From an uncultured Bacteroidales bacterium (GTDB taxonomy: Bacteria; Bacteroidota; Bacteroidia; Bacteroidales; Muribaculaceae), in the NCBI GenBank assembly GCA_902777835.1, contig CACYVC010000011.1, positions 124,001 through 188,000 on the forward strand: 64,000 bases of DNA, read 5' to 3'. Both the position numbers and the translations under genes were made by a program. Shown here piece after piece: positions 35,323 to 43,775 of this stretch. The notes under the pieces were generated by a model. The model was not told the origin of the DNA and made no database searches. It saw only the letters and a list, made by a program, of their open reading frames with translations. Numbering within the stretch: the first letter of the stretch is position 1; the number at the start of each line of letters is the position of its first letter.

Positions 35323-37206
35323 TTACCTTATTATCAATTTCTTTCCATTAAATATATACACTCCTGGTGGCAGTCCTTCAGTACCCTGATCAGCAGTGCG
35401 CACTCTCACACCGTCGATGCGGTACACGTCGGCTGAGTTGTCATCGATAGCGACCGTTGTTATGCCCTCATATTCTTTATAAGTAAAATATCCAGGGTTA
35501 GCTGTTCCACCATCAATGTGTGCAAACTCCACACCAGTGTTTGAGGGATTAAAATGCGTACCTTTTTCTCCTGTAAGCATATAGCAATTGAAAAACATAT
35601 TTGCGCCGTCATCTTCAACATTATCCACTTTCCACTTTTCGCTCACGTAGATAGTCTGTAGGTTCTGGCACTCCTCAAACATGGCCCACATATATTTCAC
35701 ATTCTTAGTATTGAAACCACTCAGGTCAAGACTTGTTAATGATGTGCATTTGTAAAACATGTCTGCCATGTTAGTGACTCTCGAAGTATGGAAATTACTG
35801 AGGTCTATACTCGTCAATGCCGTGCAGCTGGCAAACATACCAACTGTGTTCAACACTTCTGAAGTATTTATATTCTCTATTCCCACAATTGTATTCAGCT
35901 TGTCGCATCCTCCAAAAAAACTTTTCAGGCTCTTGAATTTCAACTTAGAGAAAGATGGGTCAAAAACACACTTGGTGATTTCTTTGTTGTCGTCGCACGA
36001 TCTAAGATTCATTATAATGGTTCCAGGGCGGTTATCATATTGATTGTCATAATAAAAAGTGAGAGTCTTATTCTCCTTTACAGCATATACCCTATCACCT
36101 TCGGGATCCATTGGTTGAATGCCCATAATTGCCACCTGATTATTATTGAATCCTCCAACGTCCATCAATAGATAGTAATTATTCTGTTGACCTCCCCATC
36201 CCCAATTGATGTGAAAATAAGGGGCGTCAAGGTCTTCATATCCATACCCATCAATAACGAAAGCATGACCACCATCAGAACTAAATCCCGAATAATATAC
36301 AGGTCTTCCATCTTTTAACTCCTCATAAAGCAGTTCATCCCATCCATCATCATCAAACCGTGAACGGTGTTCAAGATAATTATCATAATTAAAATATAGG
36401 TAAAACGCATTGGCAGCATTTTCTGATGATGCTCCGCTCGAATCGGCATAATCCATTTGAGCCGAACAACCACACAAGAGCATCAGTGTCGCAATGGCAT
36501 CGGCCTGTTCTTCTGTGAAAGGTATATTGCCATTATAATCGTTTAAAATATTTTCCCAATCAATTGTTGTGATCGGCACCTCGGGCAAACCAATATCCAG
36601 TGTGAAGGTTGAGTAATCGGGGATGACATCGGCAGTTTCCATAGGCCACTTGTGACGATACATAATCTGAGCCATAGCGGTCGCCACGCATCCAGTAACG
36701 CAACGATAGCCAGTTTTAGGATTTATGGGACATTTATTGTTATATGGCTCACCTTGACTGAAAAGGCAGTCCATCAATGGCAGTATAACCTCGCGCTCGG
36801 GAGAATCTTTTGGAGAAACCTTTGCCTCGGGATGCTCCCGCAAATAGGCCACTTGTGCGACATACTCTCCGAGCCATGCTTGCATATTACATGGCATATT
36901 ATCGGCGTCAACATTTCCGTCGGGTGAGAAGCCCAATATCTCAGGCATGCGCTCATCGCCACACACTACCACATAACCGCCATTGGCCTCATCGTTAATT
37001 ACATACAACTCGCTGCGGTCTATTGCTACCACAAGTTTTGGTGCTAGATTAGTGGCTCTCGCAACCCGCGTTGCCTGTCGTTTAAAGAATGACTCAGCCT
37101 TAGCCATCGCCTCCTGTCGCGACACCTGCTGACCCCACAATGCAAGAGGCAGCATAGCAACCATGAGTGCAAAAATTCGACTTAAAGATTTTGTATTATA
37201 TGTCAT
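35323..37206 (-). CDS. C10-family cysteine protease with BspA-like surface repeats and T9SS-type tail
   Basis: 627-residue secreted protease of the streptopain/interpain type. Signal peptide to about residue 25; inhibitory Spi-like propeptide to about 150 (ATRVARATN, then YVVVCGDERMPEILGFS). The catalytic domain has Cys173 in TGCVATAMAQIMYRHKWP, His314 in DGGHAFVIDGYG and the NWGWGG loop near 335. Residues about 370-570 are DUF285-type repeats (MFASCTALTSIDLSNFHTS, MFYKCTSLTSLDLSGFNT, MFEECQNLQTIYVSEKW). The tail VYRIDGVRV ... GLPPGVYIFNGKKLIIR is T9SS-like. It should thus be a surface-anchored protease with a binding module. It is the last gene of the leftward run from tatA, 21 bases after DUF3109, and may be transcribed separately. 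Confidence 0.92.
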   Translation of the reverse strand: MTYNTKSLSRIFALMVAMLPLALWGQQVSRQEAMAKAESFFKRQATRVARATNLAPKLVVAIDRSELYVINDEANGGYVVVCGDERMPEILGFSPDGNVDADNMPCNMQAWLGEYVAQVAYLREHPEAKVSPKDSPEREVILPLMDCLFSQGEPYNNKCPINPKTGYRCVTGCVATAMAQIMYRHKWPMETADVIPDYSTFTLDIGLPEVPITTIDWENILNDYNGNIPFTEEQADAIATLMLLCGCSAQMDYADSSGASSENAANAFYLYFNYDNYLEHRSRFDDDGWDELLYEELKDGRPVYYSGFSSDGGHAFVIDGYGYEDLDAPYFHINWGWGGQQNNYYLLMDVGGFNNNQVAIMGIQPMDPEGDRVYAVKENKTLTFYYDNQYDNRPGTIIMNLRSCDDNKEITKCVFDPSFSKLKFKSLKSFFGGCDKLNTIVGIENINTSEVLNTVGMFASCTALTSIDLSNFHTSRVTNMADMFYKCTSLTSLDLSGFNTKNVKYMWAMFEECQNLQTIYVSEKWKVDNVEDDGANMFFNCYMLTGEKGTHFNPSNTGVEFAHIDGGTANPGYFTYKEYEGITTVAIDDNSADVYRIDGVRVRTADQGTEGLPPGVYIFNGKKLIIR

Positions 37207-37227
37207 AAATTATTCTTTTTATGAAAA

Positions 37228-37815
37228 TTAAGTGAGGTATTTCTCAATATAGAGTTCGCAGTTAGTCACCAATTCATCATACCAAGCCTGCCCAAAACGG
37301 CGAATGAGGGGCTCTTTAAGAAACTGATATACACGCACCTTTTTGCTTCGTCCCAAGACCTCTGCACTTTTGCAAATTTTCCAGCGATGGTAGTTAACTG
37401 CCACGCTGCCGTTGCTCAACGTCTTGAGACGCAATGGATAAAGAGCGCATGAGATGGGCTTCATAAAACTTATGCGCCCCTCGCGATAGGCTTTCTCGAT
37501 GGCGCAGATGCACTTGCCGCCTGGCGCATAGCACGAGAACACACAATTGCTGTTGTCTAGAATCTGCGTCACCAATTCTCCCTCGGGATCATGATAGGAA
37601 ATACCGTTCTGTTCTATTTCCTGTTGAGCACGAGGCAACAGGTCGTCCCAAATCTCGGGTAAAATCTTCTTGATTTCAGCTTCCTCGTCGGCAGTGAGTG
37701 GAGCACCAGCATCGCCATCAATGCAGCACTGGCCAAGACAAGAGTCAATGTCGCAACAGAAAAACCGCTCCACCACATCTAGAGTAACTAGGGTATTATC
37801 GTTAATCAGAAACAT
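37228..37815 (-). CDS. DUF3109 family cysteine-rich protein
   Basis: 195-residue cytoplasmic protein of the DUF3109 family, related to YkgJ-type cysteine-cluster proteins. Cysteines occur in FFCCDIDSCLGQCCIDGDAG near the start, NCVFSCYAPGGKCICAIEKA near 92, and CALYPLRL near 122, consistent with a metal or Fe-S centre. The substrate is unknown. The start is three bases from the end of cdaA, so the two are cotranscribed, as commonly in Bacteroidales. Confidence 0.85.
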   Translation of the reverse strand: MFLINDNTLVTLDVVERFFCCDIDSCLGQCCIDGDAGAPLTADEEAEIKKILPEIWDDLLPRAQQEIEQNGISYHDPEGELVTQILDNSNCVFSCYAPGGKCICAIEKAYREGRISFMKPISCALYPLRLKTLSNGSVAVNYHRWKICKSAEVLGRSKKVRVYQFLKEPLIRRFGQAWYDELVTNCELYIEKYLT

Positions 37816-37818
37816 AAC

Positions 37819-38583
37819 TTATTCTATCAAACTAGAGAGGGCGCGATCCAAGTCAGTGCTCGAGAGCTTAAGATGCATTTCACCACGATGGGCGTAAGAT
37901 ATATTACCAGTCTCTTCGCTCACTACAATAGCGATAGCATCGGTGGCCTGAGATATTCCCAGTGCTGAGCGGTGGCGCAAACCAAGATACTTGGGCAGAC
38001 TAGTGTCGTGCGACACTGGCAGGATGCAGCCTGCAGCCTTTATCTTGCCTTCATCAATAATCACCGCGCCATCGTGCAAGGGGCTGTTCTTGAAGAAGAT
38101 ATTCTCAAGCAAACGGTTGTTTACCTCGGCATTAATGATATCGCCAGAATGCACATAGTCCTCAAGCGAGAAATTCTGCTTGATGACAATCAGTGCGCCT
38201 GTCTTTGATTTCGAAAGACTCATGCAGGCATACACAATTGGCATCACCCACTTCTTGCGGGCATTCTTTGGCTGACCGCTATGCCACAATTTTGATATAG
38301 ATTTCCACCCTCGTTTGGAGCCAAGCTCGGTGAGGAACCGTTTTATCTGGTCCTGGAAAATGATAATCAAGATGAAGATACCACTGTCGATAATACGATC
38401 CATAATGGTTCCCAGCAGTTTCATGCCTAGAATCTTATCGACCACTACCCACGCCATGATAAAAGCGAAAACGCCAACAAAGATGTTCAGCGCCCCACTT
38501 TCCTTCATAGAGCGATAGATATAATAAAGCACCACCGCAACAAGCAGTATATCTATCAAGTCTTTAATGCCGAATGAAATCAT
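37819..38583 (-). CDS. cdaA: Diadenylate cyclase (c-di-AMP synthase)
   Basis: 254-residue membrane enzyme that joins two ATP into the second messenger c-di-AMP. Three hydrophobic helices lie in the first 80 residues (LIDILLVAVVLYYIY, IFVGVFAFIMAWVVV, SGIFILIIIFQ). The DisA_N/DAC domain follows with the catalytic DGA motif in SPLHDGAVII near 168 and the ATP-binding RHR motif in GLRHRSALGISQ near 204. It lies downstream of folP, an order typical of Bacteroidales, where CdaA controls envelope and osmotic balance. No CdaR-like regulator is adjacent. Confidence 0.94.
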   Translation of the reverse strand: MISFGIKDLIDILLVAVVLYYIYRSMKESGALNIFVGVFAFIMAWVVVDKILGMKLLGTIMDRIIDSGIFILIIIFQDQIKRFLTELGSKRGWKSISKLWHSGQPKNARKKWVMPIVYACMSLSKSKTGALIVIKQNFSLEDYVHSGDIINAEVNNRLLENIFFKNSPLHDGAVIIDEGKIKAAGCILPVSHDTSLPKYLGLRHRSALGISQATDAIAIVVSEETGNISYAHRGEMHLKLSSTDLDRALSSLIE

Positions 38584-38649
38584 ATCAATTGTCAGTTATC
38601 AGTTGTCAGTTTTGAGTTGTCTAAAGGCAGTTGTAGTTTTTTGTTATTC
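38584..38649. repeat. Short CAGTT-type repeats between folP and cdaA
   Basis: The 66-base gap holds imperfect tandem words (GTCAGTTATCAGTTGTCAGT, then GAGTTGTC). Similar words occur at 40869-40905 and, inverted, at 60706-60745. No hairpin or ORF is present. Confidence 0.5.
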
Positions 38650-39516
38650 TTAGCTACTCTTATCCATTGTGAAAGCGACCAGTTTTCTTGCCTCAACTGC
38701 GGCTTTTACATCGTGAACTCGCACTATGTGAGCACCTTTCATCATGGCAATGGTATTGAGAATAGTTGTGCCATTAAGTGCATCATGGGCACTGCAGTCT
38801 AGCACTTTTTGTATCATAGACTTGCGCGAAATTCCCACAAGCAGAGGCACCTCAAGGGCATGGAACACTTCAAGGCACGATAGCAAGCGATAGTTCTGTT
38901 CCACTGTTTTACCAAAGCCGAAGCCAGGGTCGGCAATCACGTCGTTGATACCCAGCTGGTGCAATATGTCGATTTTGCGCGCCAACTCTTCGAGCACCAC
39001 CGCAGCCACATCGCCGTCATAGTCGGTTAATTGCTGCATGGTGGCAGGCGTGCCACGTGTGTGCATCACTATGTATGGCACCTGCAGCTGCGCCACCATA
39101 TTATGCATCATTGGATCAAGGTCTCCTCCTGAGATGTCATTGACGATATCCACTCCCAGTTCCTCAACACAATGCTGGGCCACTCCGGCACGGAAGGTAT
39201 CGACCGAGAGAACCACGTCATTTCCAACTGCCGCTCTCACTGCCTTAACTGCCACATCGAGTCTCTTAATCTCCTCGGTGCAGGCAACAACCTCAGCACC
39301 AGGGCGCGTTGAACAAGCTCCAATGTCTAGAATATCGGCACCCTCTGCCACCATTGCGGTGGCTCGCTGGGCTATAGCAAGCTCATCCATCACTCGACTG
39401 TCGGAGTAGAACGAGTCGGGTGTGGCGTTGAGGATGCCCATCACCCAAGGGCGGTCAATATCCACCAGTTTTCCACGCAGGGTTAGGCTATATTTCTTGA
39501 AAGAGCAATTATTCAT
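38650..39516 (-). CDS. folP: Dihydropteroate synthase
   Basis: 288-residue folate-pathway enzyme that condenses p-aminobenzoate with dihydropterin pyrophosphate; the target of sulfonamides. Motifs: VMGILNATPDSFYSDSR near residue 25, DILDIGACSTRPGAE near 61, SVDTFRAGVAQ near 104, DIVNDISGGDLD near 122, DPGFGFGKT near 195 and VGISRKSMI near 228, with the closing RVHDV. The start codon overlaps closely with the transporter gene (one-base gap). It is part of the leftward run tatA-tatC-SNF-folP-cdaA-DUF3109. Confidence 0.95.
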   Translation of the reverse strand: MNNCSFKKYSLTLRGKLVDIDRPWVMGILNATPDSFYSDSRVMDELAIAQRATAMVAEGADILDIGACSTRPGAEVVACTEEIKRLDVAVKAVRAAVGNDVVLSVDTFRAGVAQHCVEELGVDIVNDISGGDLDPMMHNMVAQLQVPYIVMHTRGTPATMQQLTDYDGDVAAVVLEELARKIDILHQLGINDVIADPGFGFGKTVEQNYRLLSCLEVFHALEVPLLVGISRKSMIQKVLDCSAHDALNGTTILNTIAMMKGAHIVRVHDVKAAVEARKLVAFTMDKSS

Positions 39517-39517
39517 A

Positions 39518-40867
39518 TCAAAATATTCCTGTATAATACAAGAAGATGATTATTATAGCAACAGGAGCGATGAAACGCAGACAGAATATTAAATATGTCT
39601 GCACAAAACTCGACTTATACTTTCCGCCGTTTGTAAGCTGGTTGTGAACAACCTCTTTCTTAAGGAACCATCCCACATAGATTGCTGTCACCAGTCCACC
39701 AAGCAGCATGAAGATGTTTGGACCAACATAATCGAGGAAGTCAAATATATTCTTGCCAAAGAGTTTCACATCGCTAAGCGTACTGAACGACAATGCGCTT
39801 AACACAGCGATGACTATCATCTGTGCTCCAGTGAGAATCAAAGCTTTGCGTCGTGAAATCTTGTATTCATCAACCATAAAGGTGATGGGAATCTCGCTCA
39901 AAGATATGGTAGATGTTATTGAGGCAAAAAACAGCAGCAAGAAAAATAAAACGGACCAAATGGTGCCACCAGGCATCTGTTGGAAGATGGTAGGCAGTAT
40001 CTCGAAAATCAACTTGGGGCCTGCATTTGGTTCTATGCCAAACGAGAATACTGCAGGAAAGATCACTATACCAGACAGGATAGCGACAAGCGTGTCAAGA
40101 CCCGAGATAGTCACGGCGTCTTTCATCAGGCGGCTATCATCCTTAAAATAAGAGGAATAAGTTATAAGACAGGTGACACCTAGCGACAACGACATAAACG
40201 CCTGGCCCATGGCATCAACTACACCTTCCCAACCTAAATCTTCAAACTTTGGATTGAAAAGGAAATCCAAACCCTTTGTTGAACCTGGCAGTAGTAGCGA
40301 GTTTACACAGAACACGATAAGCAACACAAAGAGCAACGGCATCATGATATTTGACATGCGTTCCACACCCTTCTGAATGCCACGACTCAAGACAGCGAAG
40401 TTGAGCAGCAGGAACAGAAAAGTCCACATCACACAGCGCACTGGTGAGCCTACTAAAGATCCAAATATACTTTCATACTGATCTGGCGTATGTCCCAAAA
40501 GATTGCCACTAGCTGAGCTCCATAAGTACTCAAGAACCCATCCGCATACCACACTGTAGTAACCACATATGAGCAATGCACCAAGTACGCCTATGTAAGA
40601 GAAAATCTTGAACGGAGAACCTGGAGTCAACTCTTGAATAGCACCCTTCATGCTTTTGTGAGTGGAACGGCCTATGATGAACTCCGACATCATGATAGGG
40701 ATGCCGAGCAAAACGACACAAATCAAATATACCAGAATATAGGCTCCACCGCCATTATCTCCAGCCTGATAAGGAAATCGCCAAATATTTCCCAGTCCTA
40801 CAGCACTACCCACGGTAGCGGCAATCGCCCCCAAGCGAGTAGCAAAACCTGTTCGTTTCTCTTTCAT
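39518..40867 (-). CDS. Sodium-dependent SNF-family (neurotransmitter symporter-like) transporter
   Basis: 449 residues, about eleven to twelve hydrophobic helices. TM1 has the family signature GSAVGLGNIWRFPYQAGDNGG near residue 18, with the unwound glycine segment that binds substrate and sodium; other seen segments include FFLLLFFASITSTISLSEIP near 305. The LeuT/SNF family imports amino acids or related molecules with sodium; the substrate is unknown. A single base separates its stop from the folP start, so the two are cotranscribed. Confidence 0.92.
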   Translation of the reverse strand: MKEKRTGFATRLGAIAATVGSAVGLGNIWRFPYQAGDNGGGAYILVYLICVVLLGIPIMMSEFIIGRSTHKSMKGAIQELTPGSPFKIFSYIGVLGALLICGYYSVVCGWVLEYLWSSASGNLLGHTPDQYESIFGSLVGSPVRCVMWTFLFLLLNFAVLSRGIQKGVERMSNIMMPLLFVLLIVFCVNSLLLPGSTKGLDFLFNPKFEDLGWEGVVDAMGQAFMSLSLGVTCLITYSSYFKDDSRLMKDAVTISGLDTLVAILSGIVIFPAVFSFGIEPNAGPKLIFEILPTIFQQMPGGTIWSVLFFLLLFFASITSTISLSEIPITFMVDEYKISRRKALILTGAQMIVIAVLSALSFSTLSDVKLFGKNIFDFLDYVGPNIFMLLGGLVTAIYVGWFLKKEVVHNQLTNGGKYKSSFVQTYLIFCLRFIAPVAIIIIFLYYTGIF

Positions 40868-40916
40868 TTATTTACCAGTTATCAGTTCTAAGTTTTTAGT
40901 TATTCACAATTACTCC

Positions 40917-41717
40917 TTAGTCTTTTTTTACCACACATGCGCTCATCTCATAGAGCAGGTAGATGGGCAGGAACACAATGGTGAGGGTGAATGGATCGCC
41001 TGTAGGAGTGATAAACGCTGCCAATATGAGTAACGCCACTATAGCATGACGACGATATTTTTTGAAGAAGCTACGCTTTAACACCCCGATTTTCCCTAGC
41101 ATCCACGCAAGCAGTGGCAGTTCAAAGATAATGCCCATAATGAGGATCAGCATTAAAAAGGTGTCCATATAGCTATCGAGCGAAATTTGGTTGGGAACCA
41201 TCGCGCTCACGTGGTAGTTTGCAAGAAAACGCAAAGTCACTGGAAACACCACAAAATAACCCACTGCTACACCCAAAAAGAACATCAGGTTGCCAAAACC
41301 AAAGGCACGCTTTATGCCACGTTTCTCATTCTCATAGAGGGCTGGTGCCACAAAAGTCCACAACAGGTATATCACAACAGGGAACGAGAATACCAGCGCC
41401 AGCCAGAACGAAGTGCTCATGTGGATAAAGAATTGCGACGCAAGTTGAATATTGATGAGTTCAACATGGAAGCCTTCTGTAGAGAACTGAGGCAGACAAG
41501 GAATTCCGGCCGTTACCTTCTCAAAGAGACGATAAAGCACAAAATCACCACGGCAAGGGGCAAGTATCACATTGTCGAAGATGCTTGGCATTAGCGCAAA
41601 GAAGACAATCGCCATCGCAACCAACACCACGGCAATCTTTATAAGGACACCACGCAACACATCAAGGTGGTCCCAAAACGACATCTCCTGCAACTGTTCC
41701 TTGCTCTCCTCTTCCAT
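40917..41717 (-). CDS. tatC: Sec-independent protein translocase TatC
   Basis: 266-residue six-helix membrane protein, the receptor for twin-arginine signal peptides. The family start SFWDHLDVLRGVLIKIAVVL near residue 13 contains the conserved HLxxLR pattern (here HLDVLRG), and FxxPxLYENEKRG occurs in FVAPALYENEKRGIKRAF near 135. An insertion in the first periplasmic loop (CRGDFVLYRLFEKVTAGIPC and on) is typical of Bacteroidota TatC. tatA lies 15 bases upstream. The exported reductase at 7.4 kb is a plausible client. Confidence 0.95.
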   Translation of the reverse strand: MEEESKEQLQEMSFWDHLDVLRGVLIKIAVVLVAMAIVFFALMPSIFDNVILAPCRGDFVLYRLFEKVTAGIPCLPQFSTEGFHVELINIQLASQFFIHMSTSFWLALVFSFPVVIYLLWTFVAPALYENEKRGIKRAFGFGNLMFFLGVAVGYFVVFPVTLRFLANYHVSAMVPNQISLDSYMDTFLMLILIMGIIFELPLLAWMLGKIGVLKRSFFKKYRRHAIVALLILAAFITPTGDPFTLTIVFLPIYLLYEMSACVVKKD

Positions 41718-41732
41718 CAGATGGGAGTAAAG

Positions 41733-41978
41733 TTATTTACCGTTTAACTTTGTGCCAGAGTCTTTATTGTCATCAACCTCTGTAGCGTCTTTTATTGGTT
41801 TTTCAACCTCGTCTTTCACCTCGTCCATGCCTTCTTTAAAACTGCGCACACCCTTGCCAATGCCTTTCATCAGCTCGGGAATTTTTCTGCCACCAAAGAG
41901 TAACAAGATGATAACCACAATAATTATCAACTCGGTCGTGCCAAGATTGCCAAAAAGCAATAAAATTGAATTCAACAT
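41733..41978 (-). CDS. tatA: Sec-independent protein translocase TatA
   Basis: 81 residues, the pore-forming subunit. One N-terminal helix (GTTELIIIVVIILLLFGGRKIPELMKG), with the Phe-Gly hinge, an amphipathic helix (GKGVRSFKEGMDEVKDEVE) and an acidic tail. No separate TatB is present, as in other TatA/TatC-only systems, so TatA probably does both jobs. It heads the operon and has a good promoter at 42006-42036. Confidence 0.94.
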   Translation of the reverse strand: MLNSILLLFGNLGTTELIIIVVIILLLFGGRKIPELMKGIGKGVRSFKEGMDEVKDEVEKPIKDATEVDDNKDSGTKLNGK

Positions 41979-42005
41979 AATCGTATATATTTTTGGTTAT
42001 AACTT

Positions 42006-42036
42006 GCAAATTTACACAAAAAAGATGAGATGACAA
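42006..42036 (-). promoter_or_regulatory. Promoter of the tatAC operon
   Basis: On the minus strand: TTG at 42036-42034, 19 bases, TAAATTTGC at 42014-42006, 27 bases before the ATG. Confidence 0.75.
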
Positions 42037-42121
42037 AGATATAGGCATAGTTTTATAAACAAACAACAATATTTCTAATGAATAATTATAAGATATACGC
42101 TATACAATGCAAAAAATGCAC

Positions 42122-42130
42122 TATCTTTGC
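42122..42130 (+). promoter_or_regulatory. Promoter -7 element of the DASS transporter gene
   Basis: TATCTTTGC, 18 bases before the original ATG at 42149. It supports 42149, not the internal ATG at 42284, as the native start. Confidence 0.55.
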
Positions 42131-42148
42131 ACATAAATTATTAATAAC

Positions 42149-43672
42149 ATGAAAAATAAAGATAACTCCTTTGATATCAAACGTCGATCCTTAGGCGCCA
42201 TTTTGGGGCCTATTGTGGCTATTTTCCTATAGTTTCTACCTATTGAGGTTCTTACGGATACAGCTCATCATCTGCTCGCTATCATGTCGCTGGTAGCGAT
42301 ATGGTGGATTACCGAACCAGTGCCCATTCCTGTCACTTCACTGCTTGGTCCCACATTATGCGTGATTCTTGGTATCGCACCAGTTGAAGAGGCATTCGCC
42401 AACTTTGCCAACCCTATGATTTTTCTGTTCATGGGAGGATTTTTGCTTGCCAAAGGAATGATGGTCAACGGTTTGGACAAACGCATCGCATACGGCATTC
42501 TATCAATGAAATGGGTTGGCAACTCGCCACGACGCATCTTCCTAGCCATTGGATTGGCATGCATGATATGTTCGGGGTGGATAAGTAACACTGCCACTGC
42601 AGCAATGATGTTTCCCATTGCGTTAGGTCTGCTTGAGGCAATAAAAGAAATGATGGCTGCCAACGGCAAGACCATCGATTTAAGCAAATACAAATACTCT
42701 ACAGGCTTAATGCTTATGACAGCCTACGCCTGCTCTATAGGCGGTGTGCTTACCCCTATTGGCACACCACCCAATATCATGATGATAGGCTTTCTCGACC
42801 AATTGGCACCCGATGCTCCATCCATATCCTTCTTCGAGTGGATGATTTGGGGAAGTGTGGCAATGATTCTATATTTTATTGTTACCTATTTTGTGCTCTG
42901 GCGCATGTTCCCGTCCGACGTGAAGCATATCAAGGGCGCAAGGGAGTTTATCAGCTCTCATGTTGAAGGCTTAGACAAGTGGACTCGTGCCCAGATTAAT
43001 ACCCTAATAGCATTCGGCATCGCAGTCGTGCTGTTGGTGGCACCCAGTGTGCTAACCCTTGTTTATGGACAAGACTCTGATATCATGAATTTCTACGACA
43101 ATCACCTTCCCGAGAGTATTGCTGCAATGACGGGCGCTATGCTGCTTTTCTTAATGCCTGTTAATCTCAAGAAGAGACAGATGACGTTGAGTTGGAAAGA
43201 GGGCATGGAAGGCATTGACTGGGGCACTCTCCTACTCTTTGGTGGTGGGTTGTCGATGGGAGGACTGATGTACACCACTGGCCTTTCAGATTGGATAGGC
43301 GAAGGCATCAAAGCAGCTATGGGTGGCAATCCATCGGAAGTCCTTTTTATTGCTGTATTCTGTGTTTCAGGACTATTGCTTGCAGAATTCACTTCCCACA
43401 CTGCCGCCGTAAATCTTATAGGAACAATATCCATTGGCACAGCCATCTCGTTAGGTTTCAGCCCCATTCATGTTGCCGTGGGTATCGCCCTTGCTTCGTC
43501 ACTAGGATTCATGATGCCAGTTTCAACACCGCCTAATGCCATTGTCTATGCTTCGGGCTATGTTCCTATCACTAAGATGATAAAGTCGGGGTTCATAATC
43601 GACCTCATTGGCATTTTCTGCATCACTATTCCTATTGTCTTAATAATAGTAAAGGCCGTGATGGGGGCATAG
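42149..43672 (+). pseudogene. SLC13/DASS-family sodium-anion symporter gene with in-frame TAG stop
   Basis: Divalent anion:sodium symporter family (dicarboxylates or sulfate). The native start is at 42149 (MKNKDNSFDIKRRSLGAILG), next to the promoter, but codon 28 is TAG (42230-42232) in the middle of the first helix. The frame then continues open for 480 codons. The rest looks intact: WWITEPVPIPVTSLLGP, ANPMIFLFMGGF, CSGWISNTATAAMMFPIALG (the conserved SNTAT substrate-binding loop), and near the end SSLGFMMPVSTPPNAIVYA. Translation from the ATG at 42284 would give a 462-residue protein lacking TM1. The stop could be a true nonsense mutation or a sequence error. TAG is a normal stop elsewhere in this window (for example at 7200-7202), so recoding is unlikely. 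Confidence 0.85.
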
Positions 43673-43689
43673 AAATATTTGTCAGATAT

Positions 43690-43720
43690 TTGCTAGTATT
43701 GAAAAAATGACTACTTTTGC
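43690..43720 (+). promoter_or_regulatory. Promoter of fabD
   Basis: TTG at 43690-43692, 19 bases, TACTTTTGC at 43712-43720; ATG at 43776. Confidence 0.7.
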
Positions 43721-43775
43721 AGGCGATTTTGAAATTAAAGAAATTTTTCAATAATTAAAAATAACAAGTTTAAGT

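Noticed and set aside
42230-42232. TAG read as a sense codon (alternative genetic code or suppressor)
   Set aside because: Other genes in the window end in TAG (for example 7200-7202) and TAA/TGA normally, so the standard code is in use.
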